From the NCBI RefSeq assembly GCF_014174495.1, contig NZ_JACJHR010000070.1, positions 1 to 48,784 on the forward strand: DNA of 48,784 bases, in the 5' to 3' direction. The notes beneath the pieces were generated by a model. The model was not told the origin of the DNA. It worked only from the letters and a program-made list of their open reading frames with translations, and did no database searches. The position numbers and the translations under genes were made by a program. This DNA is from Amycolatopsis echigonensis (GTDB lineage: Bacteria; Actinomycetota; Actinomycetes; Mycobacteriales; Pseudonocardiaceae). Positions 1 to 7,678 of the stretch are shown one piece after another (positions within the stretch are counted from its first letter, which is position 1; each line of letters begins with the position of its first letter).

Positions 1-2
1 CG

Positions 3-302
3 GTGCCGGACGCGTTGAGAGCGGCGGGCGGGGCGGTAGGGGAGAAGGCGGCCAGGCTGCGCGAGGCGGCGGACTGCGCCGAACCGGTGGGACGGATCGG
101 CGAGGCGGTGCGGGGCGGGAAAGCCGCGGCCGCGGCCGGGCGCTGTCGGGAGTCGTTGTCCGCGACGTTCACGCAGTGGTGCGCTCAGGTGCAGCGGTTC
201 GGCGAGCACCTTGGTGTTGCGGCCGACCGGTATCAGCGCGGTGACCACGCGGCGGCCGGGGTGTTCCCTGCTGCGGCGCCGCCGATGCGGGGGCCGCGCT
301 GA
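3..302 (+). CDS. EspC-like type VII secretion-associated small protein (5' end possibly cut by window edge)
   Basis: A 99-residue, alanine-rich, helical protein. The N-terminal stretch (PDALRAAGGAVGEKAARL) resembles the start of the EspC/DUF2580-like family of ESX (type VII) secretion targets found beside DUF1023 hydrolases in actinobacteria. Those proteins usually have a few more residues before the 'DALRAAG' segment, so the GTG at position 3 may be internal and the true start may lie left of the window. The stop codon overlaps the ATG of the next gene (TGATG), indicating translational coupling. By family knowledge it would be a helical-hairpin secretion partner. No catalytic residues are visible. 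The family call is moderately sure; the start is not. Confidence 0.6.
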   Translation: MPDALRAAGGAVGEKAARLREAADCAEPVGRIGEAVRGGKAAAAAGRCRESLSATFTQWCAQVQRFGEHLGVAADRYQRGDHAAAGVFPAAAPPMRGPR

Positions 303-1987
303 TGGTGTCGCTGGCTGATGTCCGGGCCTGGGACCATTCTGCGCTGGACGAGGTGTTCTCTGTTTTGCAGATCCGGACGCAGGTCCTGATCCATGACGGG
401 GACGACTACGGCAAGGTCATGCCGGTCGAGGGCTGGAGCGGGCCTGCGGCCGACGACGCCGCGGCCCAGCACAAAGCCCACATGCAAGCTCTCGACGCCT
501 ATGCCGCCGGAGCCGCTGCGTTGGGCAAGGCCGTCGGGCAGGCGTCCGACGCGATCGTGGCCGTCCAGACTGCGATCTACAACGCCGACGAACTGGCCCG
601 CAAATACGGATTCGAGATCACCGATGCCGGCGGCATCACCGACACCTACGCGGGACGGCAGCCGCCGCCTGAGTTGCACCCGGAAGACCGGGAACGCATC
701 CACACCCAACTAGTGGACGAGATCGCGCAGATCCTGCGGACGGCCGACGACATCGACACCGATCTCGCGTCGGTGCTGGACCGTGCGGCGGCGGGCCAGT
801 TCGGCACCGGGGACGAGTCCACGGTCGCCGCCGCGGCCGCCGACGGATTGGCAGCACCCGGTCTCGCCCCGCCCGAGCCGCCGCCGAACGCGACGCCGTC
901 GCAAGCCGCGGCTTGGTGGGCCACCCTGTCCCCGGCCGAGCGGGACCTTCTCATCCGAGACAGCCCTGGGACGGTCGGGGCGATGGACGGGCTGCCGGGT
1001 TCGGCTCGGGACAAGGCGAACCGGACGGTGCTGGCGCAGCAGGAAGCCGATCTGCGACGACAGCGCGAGGAGATCCAGCGCCGCATGGACGGGCTGAAAA
1101 TGTCCGACCCGCAGCAGCAGAACCAGCACCACGACCTGCAAGTCCAGCTGGATCGGATCGATGGACGCCTGTCCGAACTTGACAAGGTAAGCCAGGCGCT
1201 GGCGCAGCCGGGCGGCCGTCAACTGTTGGTGCTCGACGGCGGCGGAGACCATCTGAAGGCTGCGGTCGCGTCCGGGAACGTGGACACCGCCAGCAACATC
1301 GTCACTTTCACCGGCGGGTTCGGCTCCTCCGTCAATGGCGATCTCCTTGACTACGACAAGCGAATGGACCAGATCAGGCAGGATGCCGATGACATGGCGG
1401 CACGGTACGGGCACGGCGGGAAGTCGGCGGCGGTGACGTGGATGGGATACGACGCGCCGCAGTCGCTTGACGTGCTGGGCACAGGGAAAGCCGAGGCCGG
1501 TGCGGCGAAGCTCGCGCCGTTCCTGCAAGGCCTGGACGCCTCGCGCGAGGGAGACCCGGCGCGGCTGGTCGCGCTCGGGCACTCCTACGGGTCCACCACC
1601 ACCGGGATCGCGCTGCGCCACGCCGGGGTCGACGCGGCGATTTTTGCCGGGTCTCCCGGGATCGACACCGGGAACATCACCGACCTCAAGGTCCCGCCCG
1701 GCCAGTCCTACGTCCTGAAAAACGACGGCGACCCGGTCGCCACGTCCGGCTGGTTCGGCAAAGACCCCGCCGACATGCCCGGCGTGCATCACATGTCCAC
1801 CGACCGCTCATTCCCGACCGACGGACCGCCCCTGGAAGCCTCGACCGGGCACTCCAGCGTGAACGAGTATCTCAAGCCTGGCACGACCAGCCAGCACAAC
1901 ATCGCCGCCGTCGTCGCCGACGCCCCCACGCAGTTCACTCTCCAAGACCAGCCCGGCTTCGAATACCACATGCCCGGAAGACACTAG
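302..1987 (+). CDS. WXG-hairpin protein with DUF1023-type alpha/beta hydrolase domain, putative type VII secreted esterase/lipase
   Basis: 561 residues. Residues 1-100 form a helical hairpin with a WXG motif (W45-S46-G47) and a YxxxE motif (Y93 to E97), the usual signature of a type VII secretion substrate. A charged, coiled-coil-prone middle follows (about 230-300). The C-terminal half is a DUF1023 (alpha/beta hydrolase 8) domain with a nucleophile elbow GHSYG (Ser428), an Asp in the LKNDGDPV segment and a His in the TGHSS segment near the end, consistent with a Ser-Asp-His triad. The substrate is unknown; family members are annotated as esterase/lipase-like. It is coupled to the EspC-like gene upstream and followed 9 bases later by a lipoprotein gene, suggesting a secreted-enzyme cassette acting at the cell envelope. 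Export by ESX is inferred from the motifs. Confidence 0.85.
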   Translation: MVSLADVRAWDHSALDEVFSVLQIRTQVLIHDGDDYGKVMPVEGWSGPAADDAAAQHKAHMQALDAYAAGAAALGKAVGQASDAIVAVQTAIYNADELARKYGFEITDAGGITDTYAGRQPPPELHPEDRERIHTQLVDEIAQILRTADDIDTDLASVLDRAAAGQFGTGDESTVAAAAADGLAAPGLAPPEPPPNATPSQAAAWWATLSPAERDLLIRDSPGTVGAMDGLPGSARDKANRTVLAQQEADLRRQREEIQRRMDGLKMSDPQQQNQHHDLQVQLDRIDGRLSELDKVSQALAQPGGRQLLVLDGGGDHLKAAVASGNVDTASNIVTFTGGFGSSVNGDLLDYDKRMDQIRQDADDMAARYGHGGKSAAVTWMGYDAPQSLDVLGTGKAEAGAAKLAPFLQGLDASREGDPARLVALGHSYGSTTTGIALRHAGVDAAIFAGSPGIDTGNITDLKVPPGQSYVLKNDGDPVATSGWFGKDPADMPGVHHMSTDRSFPTDGPPLEASTGHSSVNEYLKPGTTSQHNIAAVVADAPTQFTLQDQPGFEYHMPGRH

Positions 1988-1996
1988 AAAGTCACC

Positions 1997-2557
1997 ATGC
2001 CCTTGAACCGAAACCGCACCCGCCGGGCCCAGCAGTTCGCCGCCGCGCTCGCGCTCGTCCTGGTCGGTGGCTGCGGACAGAAAGGACCCGACGTGTCCGA
2101 CGCCTACGACCAGCTCCTGTCACGACCCGACATCGACCAGGCCCAAGCCGCCTACACCACCATGGCCAAGACCATCCGAGACCGCCTCGCCGCCGAATTC
2201 GGCCGCACCTGGGAACAAGGCGGAGAACTCAGCGGCAGCACCTGTGGCAACGACTATCCGGGACTCGACTCAGACGGCCAGACGCTCAGGCTGCCCCGCT
2301 GGGACTCGCCCGGAAACCTTCCCGACGCGGACTGGCCTCGCGCCCAAGCCTTGGTCGGGCAGATCGCCGCAGGCTATGGCTTCAACTCCGAGCCGAAGGT
2401 CTTCACCAACCGGCCCGGCGACCACGACGTGGTCTTTGGCAAGCCCGACGGCGCGCTCCTGCACTTCGGCACTGCCGTAAACACCACGGTCCGCGTGGAG
2501 ACTGGCTGCCACCTCACCGCCGAAGCGAAGAAACGTGGGGCACCGTCGCAGAAGTAG
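1997..2557 (+). CDS. LppA-like lipoprotein
   Basis: 186 residues with an Arg-rich n-region, a hydrophobic stretch (about 14-24) and a lipobox LVGGC giving lipidation at Cys26, so it should be anchored on the outer face of the membrane. The mature part (about 160 residues) has two further cysteines and resembles LppA-family lipoproteins of mycobacteria and relatives; this assignment is from memory of the pattern and moderately sure. It starts 9 bases after the hydrolase stop and is probably in the same transcript. A role as partner, or as protection against the adjacent secreted hydrolase, is possible but is only an inference from position. Confidence 0.75.
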   Translation: MPLNRNRTRRAQQFAAALALVLVGGCGQKGPDVSDAYDQLLSRPDIDQAQAAYTTMAKTIRDRLAAEFGRTWEQGGELSGSTCGNDYPGLDSDGQTLRLPRWDSPGNLPDADWPRAQALVGQIAAGYGFNSEPKVFTNRPGDHDVVFGKPDGALLHFGTAVNTTVRVETGCHLTAEAKKRGAPSQK

Positions 2558-2647
2558 ACGCACCACTGGCCAGGGAAGGCGCATAGCAGGACGCGAGACG
2601 GGTGAGGGTCGTTGACCCTGGCTGTCACGCTACCTACAGTCGAACAC

Positions 2648-2968
2648 GTGAGCGACTGGCAGCGTGAAGACGACTCGGAATGGCTGTGGCGGATCAGCCC
2701 CCGCGACGACCTTCTCGTCGAACGCCTCAGCCCGCGCAGCGAAGTGTCCGACTTCGCCACCACCGAGGCCGAGCGTGACTGGTGGCTCAACCAGCTCGCC
2801 GGCTACGGCGCACAGCCCGGCGACTACGTTGTCGAGCGCGTGCCCGGCCCGCTGAGCCGCGCCATGGCCGACGACCGCGACCGCCGCAACCGGCTCGTCG
2901 ACGCCAACTGGGCCCGCCGAAAAGCCGAACGCGACGCCCGCCTCGCCGACGAGCAGGGCAAGCGGTGA
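2648..2968 (+). CDS. conserved hypothetical protein, Trp- and acid-rich N-terminus
   Basis: About 106 residues from the GTG at 2648; an earlier in-frame TTG at 2612 would add 12 residues of atypical sequence (TLAVTLPTVEH), so the GTG is preferred. The protein begins with a Trp/Asp-rich segment (SDWQREDDSEWLWRI) and ends in a basic/acidic helix (about 70-106). No catalytic motif or membrane segment is seen. Its stop overlaps the GTG of the next gene (GTGA), so the two are translationally coupled. I do not recognise the function; a partner role for the downstream DNA-binding protein is plausible. Confidence 0.6.
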   Translation: MSDWQREDDSEWLWRISPRDDLLVERLSPRSEVSDFATTEAERDWWLNQLAGYGAQPGDYVVERVPGPLSRAMADDRDRRNRLVDANWARRKAERDARLADEQGKR

Positions 2969-3192
2969 CCGGCCGAGCCCGCGCCGCCGACGTCGTCCTC
3001 CTCCTCGGCCAAGAGGCGGACCGCACCGGCGACGAGCGCTTCCGTGTCGGATCTGCCACGCTCCGCCAGTGGGTGCGCCGCGGCCACATCACCCGAGGTG
3101 ACGGCGGCTACAGCCTCAGGGAGATCCTCGCCTATATCGACCGCAGGGAGCGCCCGCGGTTCCATGCTGCGCGACCCACGTCCACCCCTTGA
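2965..3192 (+). CDS. small winged helix/MerR-like DNA-binding protein
   Basis: 75 residues starting at a GTG that overlaps the preceding stop (GTGA). The core (FRVGSATLRQWVRRGHITR, then GGYSLREILAYIDRR) has the layout of a helix-turn-helix plus wing as in MerR-type and excisionase-like small proteins: recognition helix ATLRQWVRRG, short beta wing, then a helix. It has no effector domain, so it is either a small regulator, an excisionase-like factor or a scaffold-type HTH. Position between the ESX-like group and a toxin-antitoxin locus at the edge of a prophage fits a mobile-element regulator, but no integrase is visible in the window. Confidence 0.6.
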   Translation: MTGRARAADVVLLLGQEADRTGDERFRVGSATLRQWVRRGHITRGDGGYSLREILAYIDRRERPRFHAARPTSTP

Positions 3193-3320
3193 GGTCGCGG
3201 GGTAACGCTCCGGCACCGTGCAGCGACTCATCCCGATGTGGCCGTTTTGGGCTGTGGCTGGGAAGTCAAAACCCGAGGCCACGTTGTGTGGAGATCGGGC
3301 ATAACTCCCTCGTGAGCTGC

Positions 3321-3333
3321 GTTAGACTGTAAC
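3321..3333 (+). promoter_or_regulatory. candidate autoregulatory operator of the HigBA locus
   Basis: A small inverted repeat GTTA-gactg-TAAC lies 18 bases before the TTG start of the toxin and overlaps a -10-like TAGACT (3323-3328). HigA-type antitoxins normally repress their own promoter through palindromes at this place. The palindrome is short and the promoter match is weak, so this is only a candidate. Confidence 0.35.
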
Positions 3334-3351
3334 GAGATCGGTGACAACGAC

Positions 3352-3657
3352 TTGGAAGTACGGTACAAGGACAACAGGCTCGAGAAGCTGTGCACGAACG
3401 AGCGCGAGATGCGACGCAGGCGTCCTGACCTCATGAAGAAGCTTCGGCTCCGGATCAACGCGCTCCGTGCCGCTGACACGATCGGGGATCTTCCAAGTGA
3501 CGATCCGGGCCGAGCATGGCACGAGCTCAAGGCCGACCTCGCCGGGATCTGGTCGGGCGAACTCAGCGGCAACTGGCGACTTCTGGTTGAGCCCTCGCCT
3601 CTGAGGGATCTCACCGCCGCAGAGGCGACCGTGATCGACATCGAGGACTACCACTGA
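3352..3657 (+). CDS. higB: HigB/RelE-family toxin (ribosome-dependent mRNA interferase)
   Basis: 101 residues of the HigB/'plasmid killer' (PF05015-like) fold. Typical family segments are seen: EVRYKDNRLEKLCTNE at the N-terminus, KLRLRINALRAADT, and a C-terminal GNWRLLVEP strand before the final IDIEDYH. The known role of the family is mRNA cleavage at the ribosome, neutralised by HigA. The start is TTG; the frame is closed upstream by TAG at 3322 and contains no ATG or GTG before 3352, and homologues begin at this point. The antitoxin follows after 14 bases, in the toxin-first order characteristic of higBA. Confidence 0.88.
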   Translation: MEVRYKDNRLEKLCTNEREMRRRRPDLMKKLRLRINALRAADTIGDLPSDDPGRAWHELKADLAGIWSGELSGNWRLLVEPSPLRDLTAAEATVIDIEDYH

Positions 3658-3671
3658 GGAAGGAGTGGCCC

Positions 3672-4769
3672 ATGACCGCCGTCAACTACGCAGTCGCTCC
3701 CGGGGAGTACCTGGAGGAGTGGCTCGACGATCAGGGGATGTCCCAGCAGCGCCTCGCGGAACGCCTCGGCAGCAGTCGCAAGCAGGTCAACGAGATCGTG
3801 AACGGCCACGCCCCAATCACGCCCGACACCGCGATGCGTCTTGAGCGCGTCGTCGGCATCCCGGCCAAGACCTGGCTCAAGTACGAGGCCCTGTACCAGG
3901 CTGACCTGAAGCGCATCGCCGACGAGGAAGACCTGTCCGCGCACGCCGGGGAAATCGAACCGAACGCGGTCTCCTACCTTCGGAGCATCGGCGCGACGAA
4001 GGCCACGATTCGGACGCCCGGCAAGCTTGTGCAGGACTTCCTCACATTCCACCGCTGCGGAACGTGGGAAGCCTACGAGCACCTGTACGAGACAGCGTCG
4101 ACGGGCGATTACGCCCTCGCTGCGCTGAAGGAGTCGGGCGCGACGATAGACCGAACGGCCCTAACGACATGGTTGCGTGCGGCTGAGCTGGCTGAAGCCT
4201 TTGAGCGCGGGCGGGAGTTCGAATACAGCCCGGATGGGCTGCGGGCTGCGCTAGGTGCGCTGCGCGCGCGGGCAGCAGCTCCCGATTCCACCATGCTCCG
4301 GGACCTCGCGAATATGCTCGCCGATGTCGGTGTGGTCTTTATGGTGGTCGATCCTCCCAAGAAGTTCCCGCTGCTGGGAATGACCCGCTGGATCGACAAG
4401 CGTGTGCCTGTCATCCAGCAGACCGGACGGTGGGGCAAGGACGGCTTCGTCATCTGGACCCTGTTCCACGAGATCGGCCACGTCCTGAACGATCCCCGCG
4501 GTGAGATGCACTTGGAGTACAAGACGGAGAAGACTCGAACCAGCGCTGCCGAGAAGGCGGCGAACAAGTTCGCGCTGGACACATTGTTCGGTGACGCCGG
4601 TCTCGCCCCCTTCTCCGGTCTGACGCGCGATAGGGACATCGCGAACGCTGCAAGGAAGCTTGGCATTGCTCCCGGTGTCGCTGTCCATCAAATGCACCGA
4701 CGCAGGCTGCTTCACTACTCGTACGGCAACAGCCTCTGCGTCGACCTCGCAGGCACCTTCACCGAGTAG
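3672..4769 (+). CDS. higA: HigA-type antitoxin fused to an ImmA/IrrE zinc-metallopeptidase domain
   Basis: 365 residues, far longer than a classical HigA (about 100). Residues 10-65 are an XRE/HigA helix-turn-helix (LAERLGSSRKQVNEIVNG, then ITPDTAMRLERVVGIPAKTW). After a helical middle, residues about 230-340 are an ImmA/IrrE-type domain with an intact HExxH zinc motif (H266-E267-I268-G269-H270 in TLFHEIGHVL). Known ImmA/IrrE proteins cleave HTH repressors or act as zinc-dependent regulators. It is preceded by an AGGAAGGAG Shine-Dalgarno and follows higB by 14 bases. The fusion implies that antitoxin stability or DNA binding may be linked to a protease-like domain; whether it cleaves anything is not known. 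Confidence 0.88.
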   Translation: MTAVNYAVAPGEYLEEWLDDQGMSQQRLAERLGSSRKQVNEIVNGHAPITPDTAMRLERVVGIPAKTWLKYEALYQADLKRIADEEDLSAHAGEIEPNAVSYLRSIGATKATIRTPGKLVQDFLTFHRCGTWEAYEHLYETASTGDYALAALKESGATIDRTALTTWLRAAELAEAFERGREFEYSPDGLRAALGALRARAAAPDSTMLRDLANMLADVGVVFMVVDPPKKFPLLGMTRWIDKRVPVIQQTGRWGKDGFVIWTLFHEIGHVLNDPRGEMHLEYKTEKTRTSAAEKAANKFALDTLFGDAGLAPFSGLTRDRDIANAARKLGIAPGVAVHQMHRRRLLHYSYGNSLCVDLAGTFTE

Positions 4770-4879
4770 GGGAACGCGACACGACCGCCGTGGCGGCACC
4801 CGGTGATTGCCCCAGGTGATCACGTGTGTCACGCTTTACCCGGGCGTGAGCTATGCCCACCGCCCACCCCCGAACACCG

Positions 4880-4910
4880 CGGCCCTGCCAGAGGGAGACT
4901 GGCAGGGCCG
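4880..4910 (+). terminator. perfect 12-bp stem-loop before the phage late genes
   Basis: CGGCCCTGCCAG (4880-4891), a 7-base loop, then CTGGCAGGGCCG (4899-4910), followed by TTCTCGTTCC. The stem is perfect and the trailing sequence moderately T-rich, so it can work as an intrinsic terminator insulating the HNH/terminase operon from higBA. The rest of the 4770-4995 gap shows no gene; it could also hold the late promoter. Confidence 0.6.
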
Positions 4911-4995
4911 TTCTCGTTCCCGGGGCTGCCTGGCTGAGTCGGGCAGAGCCCTCGGCCCAGGCCCGTCCACGGGCAGGACGCGGAGGGCAACCCCG

Positions 4996-5361
4996 ATGCC
5001 ACGCGCAGGCAAGGTGTGCACCGGCACCCGAGGCGTCCGGTGCACCGAGGTAGTACCGGCCGGCACCCGTTGCCCCGCATGCACGCGCCGCGCCGAGGAG
5101 CAGCGAGGCAGCGCGCGAGCACGCGGCTACGACCACCGGCACGAGACCCGGTTCCGGCGGGCGGTGCTCGAGCTGCATCCGATCTGCCAGCTGTGCGGAC
5201 GCGACGTCGCGGTGCACGCTGACCATCATCCGGTCGATCGGCGCACGCTGGTGCTGCGCGGCGAGGACCCGAACGACCCGCGGCACGGGCGCGGGCTGTG
5301 TGCCAGCTGCCACAGTGCCGAGACGGCCAAGGCTCAGCCTGGAGGCTGGAACCGCCGCTGA
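4996..5361 (+). CDS. phage HNH endonuclease
   Basis: 121 residues from the ATG at 4996, which has a GGAGGG Shine-Dalgarno 6 bases upstream. The protein has an N-terminal zinc-finger-like pair of CxxC-type cysteines (C8, C16, C26, C29), then the HNH core: CQLCGRD, ADHHPV (the His-His of the beta-beta-alpha metal fold) and LCASCHS. In HK97-like and many actinobacterial phages an HNH protein is encoded next to the terminase and is needed for, or stimulates, cos cleavage during packaging. It is the first gene of the structural block, 206 bases before the small terminase. Confidence 0.88.
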   Translation: MPRAGKVCTGTRGVRCTEVVPAGTRCPACTRRAEEQRGSARARGYDHRHETRFRRAVLELHPICQLCGRDVAVHADHHPVDRRTLVLRGEDPNDPRHGRGLCASCHSAETAKAQPGGWNRR

Positions 5362-5371
5362 TGCGGATGCG

Positions 5372-5458
5372 AATCGATCTTCAGTGATCGACTGGACGAG
5401 CTGAAGTCGATCATCGGCACCTGATACCCCCTGGGGGGATGCCCCCGGAGTCGATCTT
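5372..5458 (+). other. repeat-rich gap between HNH and terminase, candidate cos/terminase-binding site
   Basis: The HNH-terminase gap holds a direct repeat TCGATCTT (5374-5381 and 5451-5458), an inverted pair GATCGACT (5386-5393) / AGTCGATC (5405-5412), and a C/G-tract palindrome around 5427-5446. Clustered short repeats next to HNH and terminase small-subunit genes are what terminase-binding and cos regions look like. No cohesive end can be identified from sequence alone. Confidence 0.3.
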
Positions 5459-5566
5459 CCCCGGACCGCTGGGGAGGCAGTTTTCTGGCTGTACGGATCC
5501 CCCAGGTTTTCGATCATGAAATCGGGCGGCGGCGCGATGCCGCGGTCCTGACTCTTGGAGGGCGCG

Positions 5567-6040
5567 ATGCCCGCCTTGCCGAAGCACAATCCGGCTCGCC
5601 GGAACAAGACCGCGACCAGGGCGACCCTGACGCGCGAGCACGACGTGAAGATGCCGCCGCTTCCCGAGCGGGTGATCGGCACGGAGGACGGGCCGGAGGT
5701 CACCGACTGGCGCGAGCAGACGCTGGCGTGGTGGGCGGACATCTGGGCGAGCCCGATGGCGCCGGAGTTCGAGATCTCCGACATCCACGGCCTGTACCTG
5801 CTGGCGATCCTGGTCGACGACTTCTGGCGGAACCCGTCCACCGCGCTCGCCGCGGAGATCCGGCTGCAGCGGCAGGCGTTCGGCTTGACGCCGATCGACC
5901 GGCGGCGGCTGCAGTGGGAGATCGAGCGGGTCGACGAGGCGCAGGACAACGGCGCGCGCCGGCGGGCGACGCGCAAGGAACCGCAGCCGGAGAAGGAACC
6001 GCGGCCTGACCCGCGGGCCGTGCTGAAACTGGCGACGTAG
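5567..6040 (+). CDS. phage terminase small subunit
   Basis: 157 residues from the ATG at 5567 (GGAGGG 7 bases upstream; an in-frame TTG at 5555 is less likely). The opening MPALPKHNPARRNKT, the WWADIWASPM segment and the LRLQRQ/FGLTPIDRRRLQWEI segment are characteristic of an actinobacterial terminase small-subunit family. It recognises the phage DNA end and delivers it to the large subunit. It lies directly before the large subunit, two bases separating stop and GTG start. Confidence 0.88.
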   Translation: MPALPKHNPARRNKTATRATLTREHDVKMPPLPERVIGTEDGPEVTDWREQTLAWWADIWASPMAPEFEISDIHGLYLLAILVDDFWRNPSTALAAEIRLQRQAFGLTPIDRRRLQWEIERVDEAQDNGARRRATRKEPQPEKEPRPDPRAVLKLAT

Positions 6041-6042
6041 CG

Positions 6043-7656
6043 GTGCCGGGGCTGATCGTCCCGCCGTACGACGACGAGCCCTGGCCGACGCTCGGCCCGC
6101 AGATCTGCGACCTGATCGAGGAAGGCGCGTGCTTCGGGCCCGGCGACCTTCGCGGCGAGCCCGCGGTGATCGACGACGAAAAGCGCGCGATCATCTACCG
6201 GGCGTACGAGGTGTACCCGCAAGGGCATCCGAAGGCGGGGAAACGGCGGTTCAAGCACGTCGCGATCTCGCTGCGGAAGGGCACGGCGAAGACCGAGTTG
6301 GCGGCGTGGGTCGCGTGGGCCGAATTGCATCCCGAGGGCCCGGTGCGGTGCGACGGGTTCGACGCGTACGGCGAGCCGGTCGGGCGGCCGGTGCGGGACC
6401 CGTACATCCCGATGGTCGCCTACACCGAGGAACAGACCGAGGAACTCGCGTACGCCGCGCTGAAGGTGATGTGCGAGGAAGGCCCGGACGCCTACCTGTT
6501 CGACCCGGCGCTCGAGCGGATCACGCGGATCGACGGTTCGGGGAAAGCGGTCGCGCTCGCGGCGGCACCGGACTCGCGCGACGGCGCGCGGACCACGCAT
6601 CAGCATTTCGACGAGCCGCACCGGATGAAGACGCAGCGGCTGCTGCAGGCGTACCGCACGATGCTGGCGAACATTCCGAAGCGGCCGATTGCGGATCCGT
6701 GGTCGCTCACGACGACCACGTCCGGTGTTCCGGGCGAGGGCTCGGTCGCCGAGATCGAGAAGCGGATGGCCGACGACATCGCGGCCGGGAAGTCGAAGAA
6801 CCCGCAGTTCTTCTACTTCCACCGCGAGGCCGGCAAGCAGCACGACCTGGAGACCGACGAAGGGCTGCACGCGGCGATCGTCGAGGCGTCCGGTCCGGCG
6901 GTGGCGAAGTGGGCGGACATCGACTCGATCGCGGCGCTCTACAGGACGCCGGACGCGGACAAGGCCTACTTCGAGCGGGTCTGGCTCAACCGGTGGGTCG
7001 CGAGTTCGCGGCAGGTGTTCAACCCGGTGCGCTGGAAGGAAGAGCTGGCGCGGCCGGGCATTGTGCTCCCGGATTCGGATCCGATCGTGGTCGGGTTCGA
7101 CGGCGCGCGGTGGCGGGACGCGTGCGGGTTCGTCGCCACGCACATCGAAACGGGGCTGCAGTGGCCGCTCGCGGTGTGGGAGAACGACGAGCAGGCCGAC
7201 GACTGGGAAGTCACCGACGACCAGGTCGACGGCGCGCTCGCCGAGATCATGAAGAACCGCAACGTGTTCCTGCTCTACGGGGACCCGCCGCGGTTTGAGT
7301 CGAACCTCGCGCGGTGGGCCGGGCTGTACGGCGAGAAAAAGGTCGTCGAGTGGTACACGAACCGGCCGCGGCAGATCGGGCAGGCGATGCGCGCCTACAA
7401 GACGGCGCAGGTGACCGGCGAGGTCACCAACAACGGCGACGAGCGGATGTGGCGGCACATCAGCAACGCCCGCCGCGGGGACCTGAACGTGTTGGACGAC
7501 GACGACACTCCCTTGTGGACGATCTACAAGGAGCGTCCCGACTCGAATCTGTTCATCGACCTCGCGATGGCCGGCTGCATTTCCTGGCAGGCCCGGCTCG
7601 ACGCGCTCGCCAAAGGCGGGTGGCAGAAGAAGCGGCGGAAGGTCGTCGCGCTGTAG
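6043..7656 (+). CDS. phage terminase large subunit (packaging ATPase/nuclease)
   Basis: 537 residues, GTG start. The N-terminal ATPase has a deviant Walker A at residues 76-84 (SLRKGTAKT), an aromatic/adenine-binding region around QTEE, and a Walker B with D190-E191 in the QHFDEPHR segment. A TTTTSG coupling motif follows. The C-terminal RNase H-like nuclease begins at VVGFDGARWRD with the first metal-binding Asp353; further acidic residues follow in the GDPPR segment. The size fits complete TerL proteins, with no truncation, so the packaging motor looks intact. It acts at the portal to pump DNA and cut the genome. Confidence 0.95.
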   Translation: MPGLIVPPYDDEPWPTLGPQICDLIEEGACFGPGDLRGEPAVIDDEKRAIIYRAYEVYPQGHPKAGKRRFKHVAISLRKGTAKTELAAWVAWAELHPEGPVRCDGFDAYGEPVGRPVRDPYIPMVAYTEEQTEELAYAALKVMCEEGPDAYLFDPALERITRIDGSGKAVALAAAPDSRDGARTTHQHFDEPHRMKTQRLLQAYRTMLANIPKRPIADPWSLTTTTSGVPGEGSVAEIEKRMADDIAAGKSKNPQFFYFHREAGKQHDLETDEGLHAAIVEASGPAVAKWADIDSIAALYRTPDADKAYFERVWLNRWVASSRQVFNPVRWKEELARPGIVLPDSDPIVVGFDGARWRDACGFVATHIETGLQWPLAVWENDEQADDWEVTDDQVDGALAEIMKNRNVFLLYGDPPRFESNLARWAGLYGEKKVVEWYTNRPRQIGQAMRAYKTAQVTGEVTNNGDERMWRHISNARRGDLNVLDDDDTPLWTIYKERPDSNLFIDLAMAGCISWQARLDALAKGGWQKKRRKVVAL

Positions 7657-7678
7657 CAAGCCAAAGGGGGTGTGTGCG

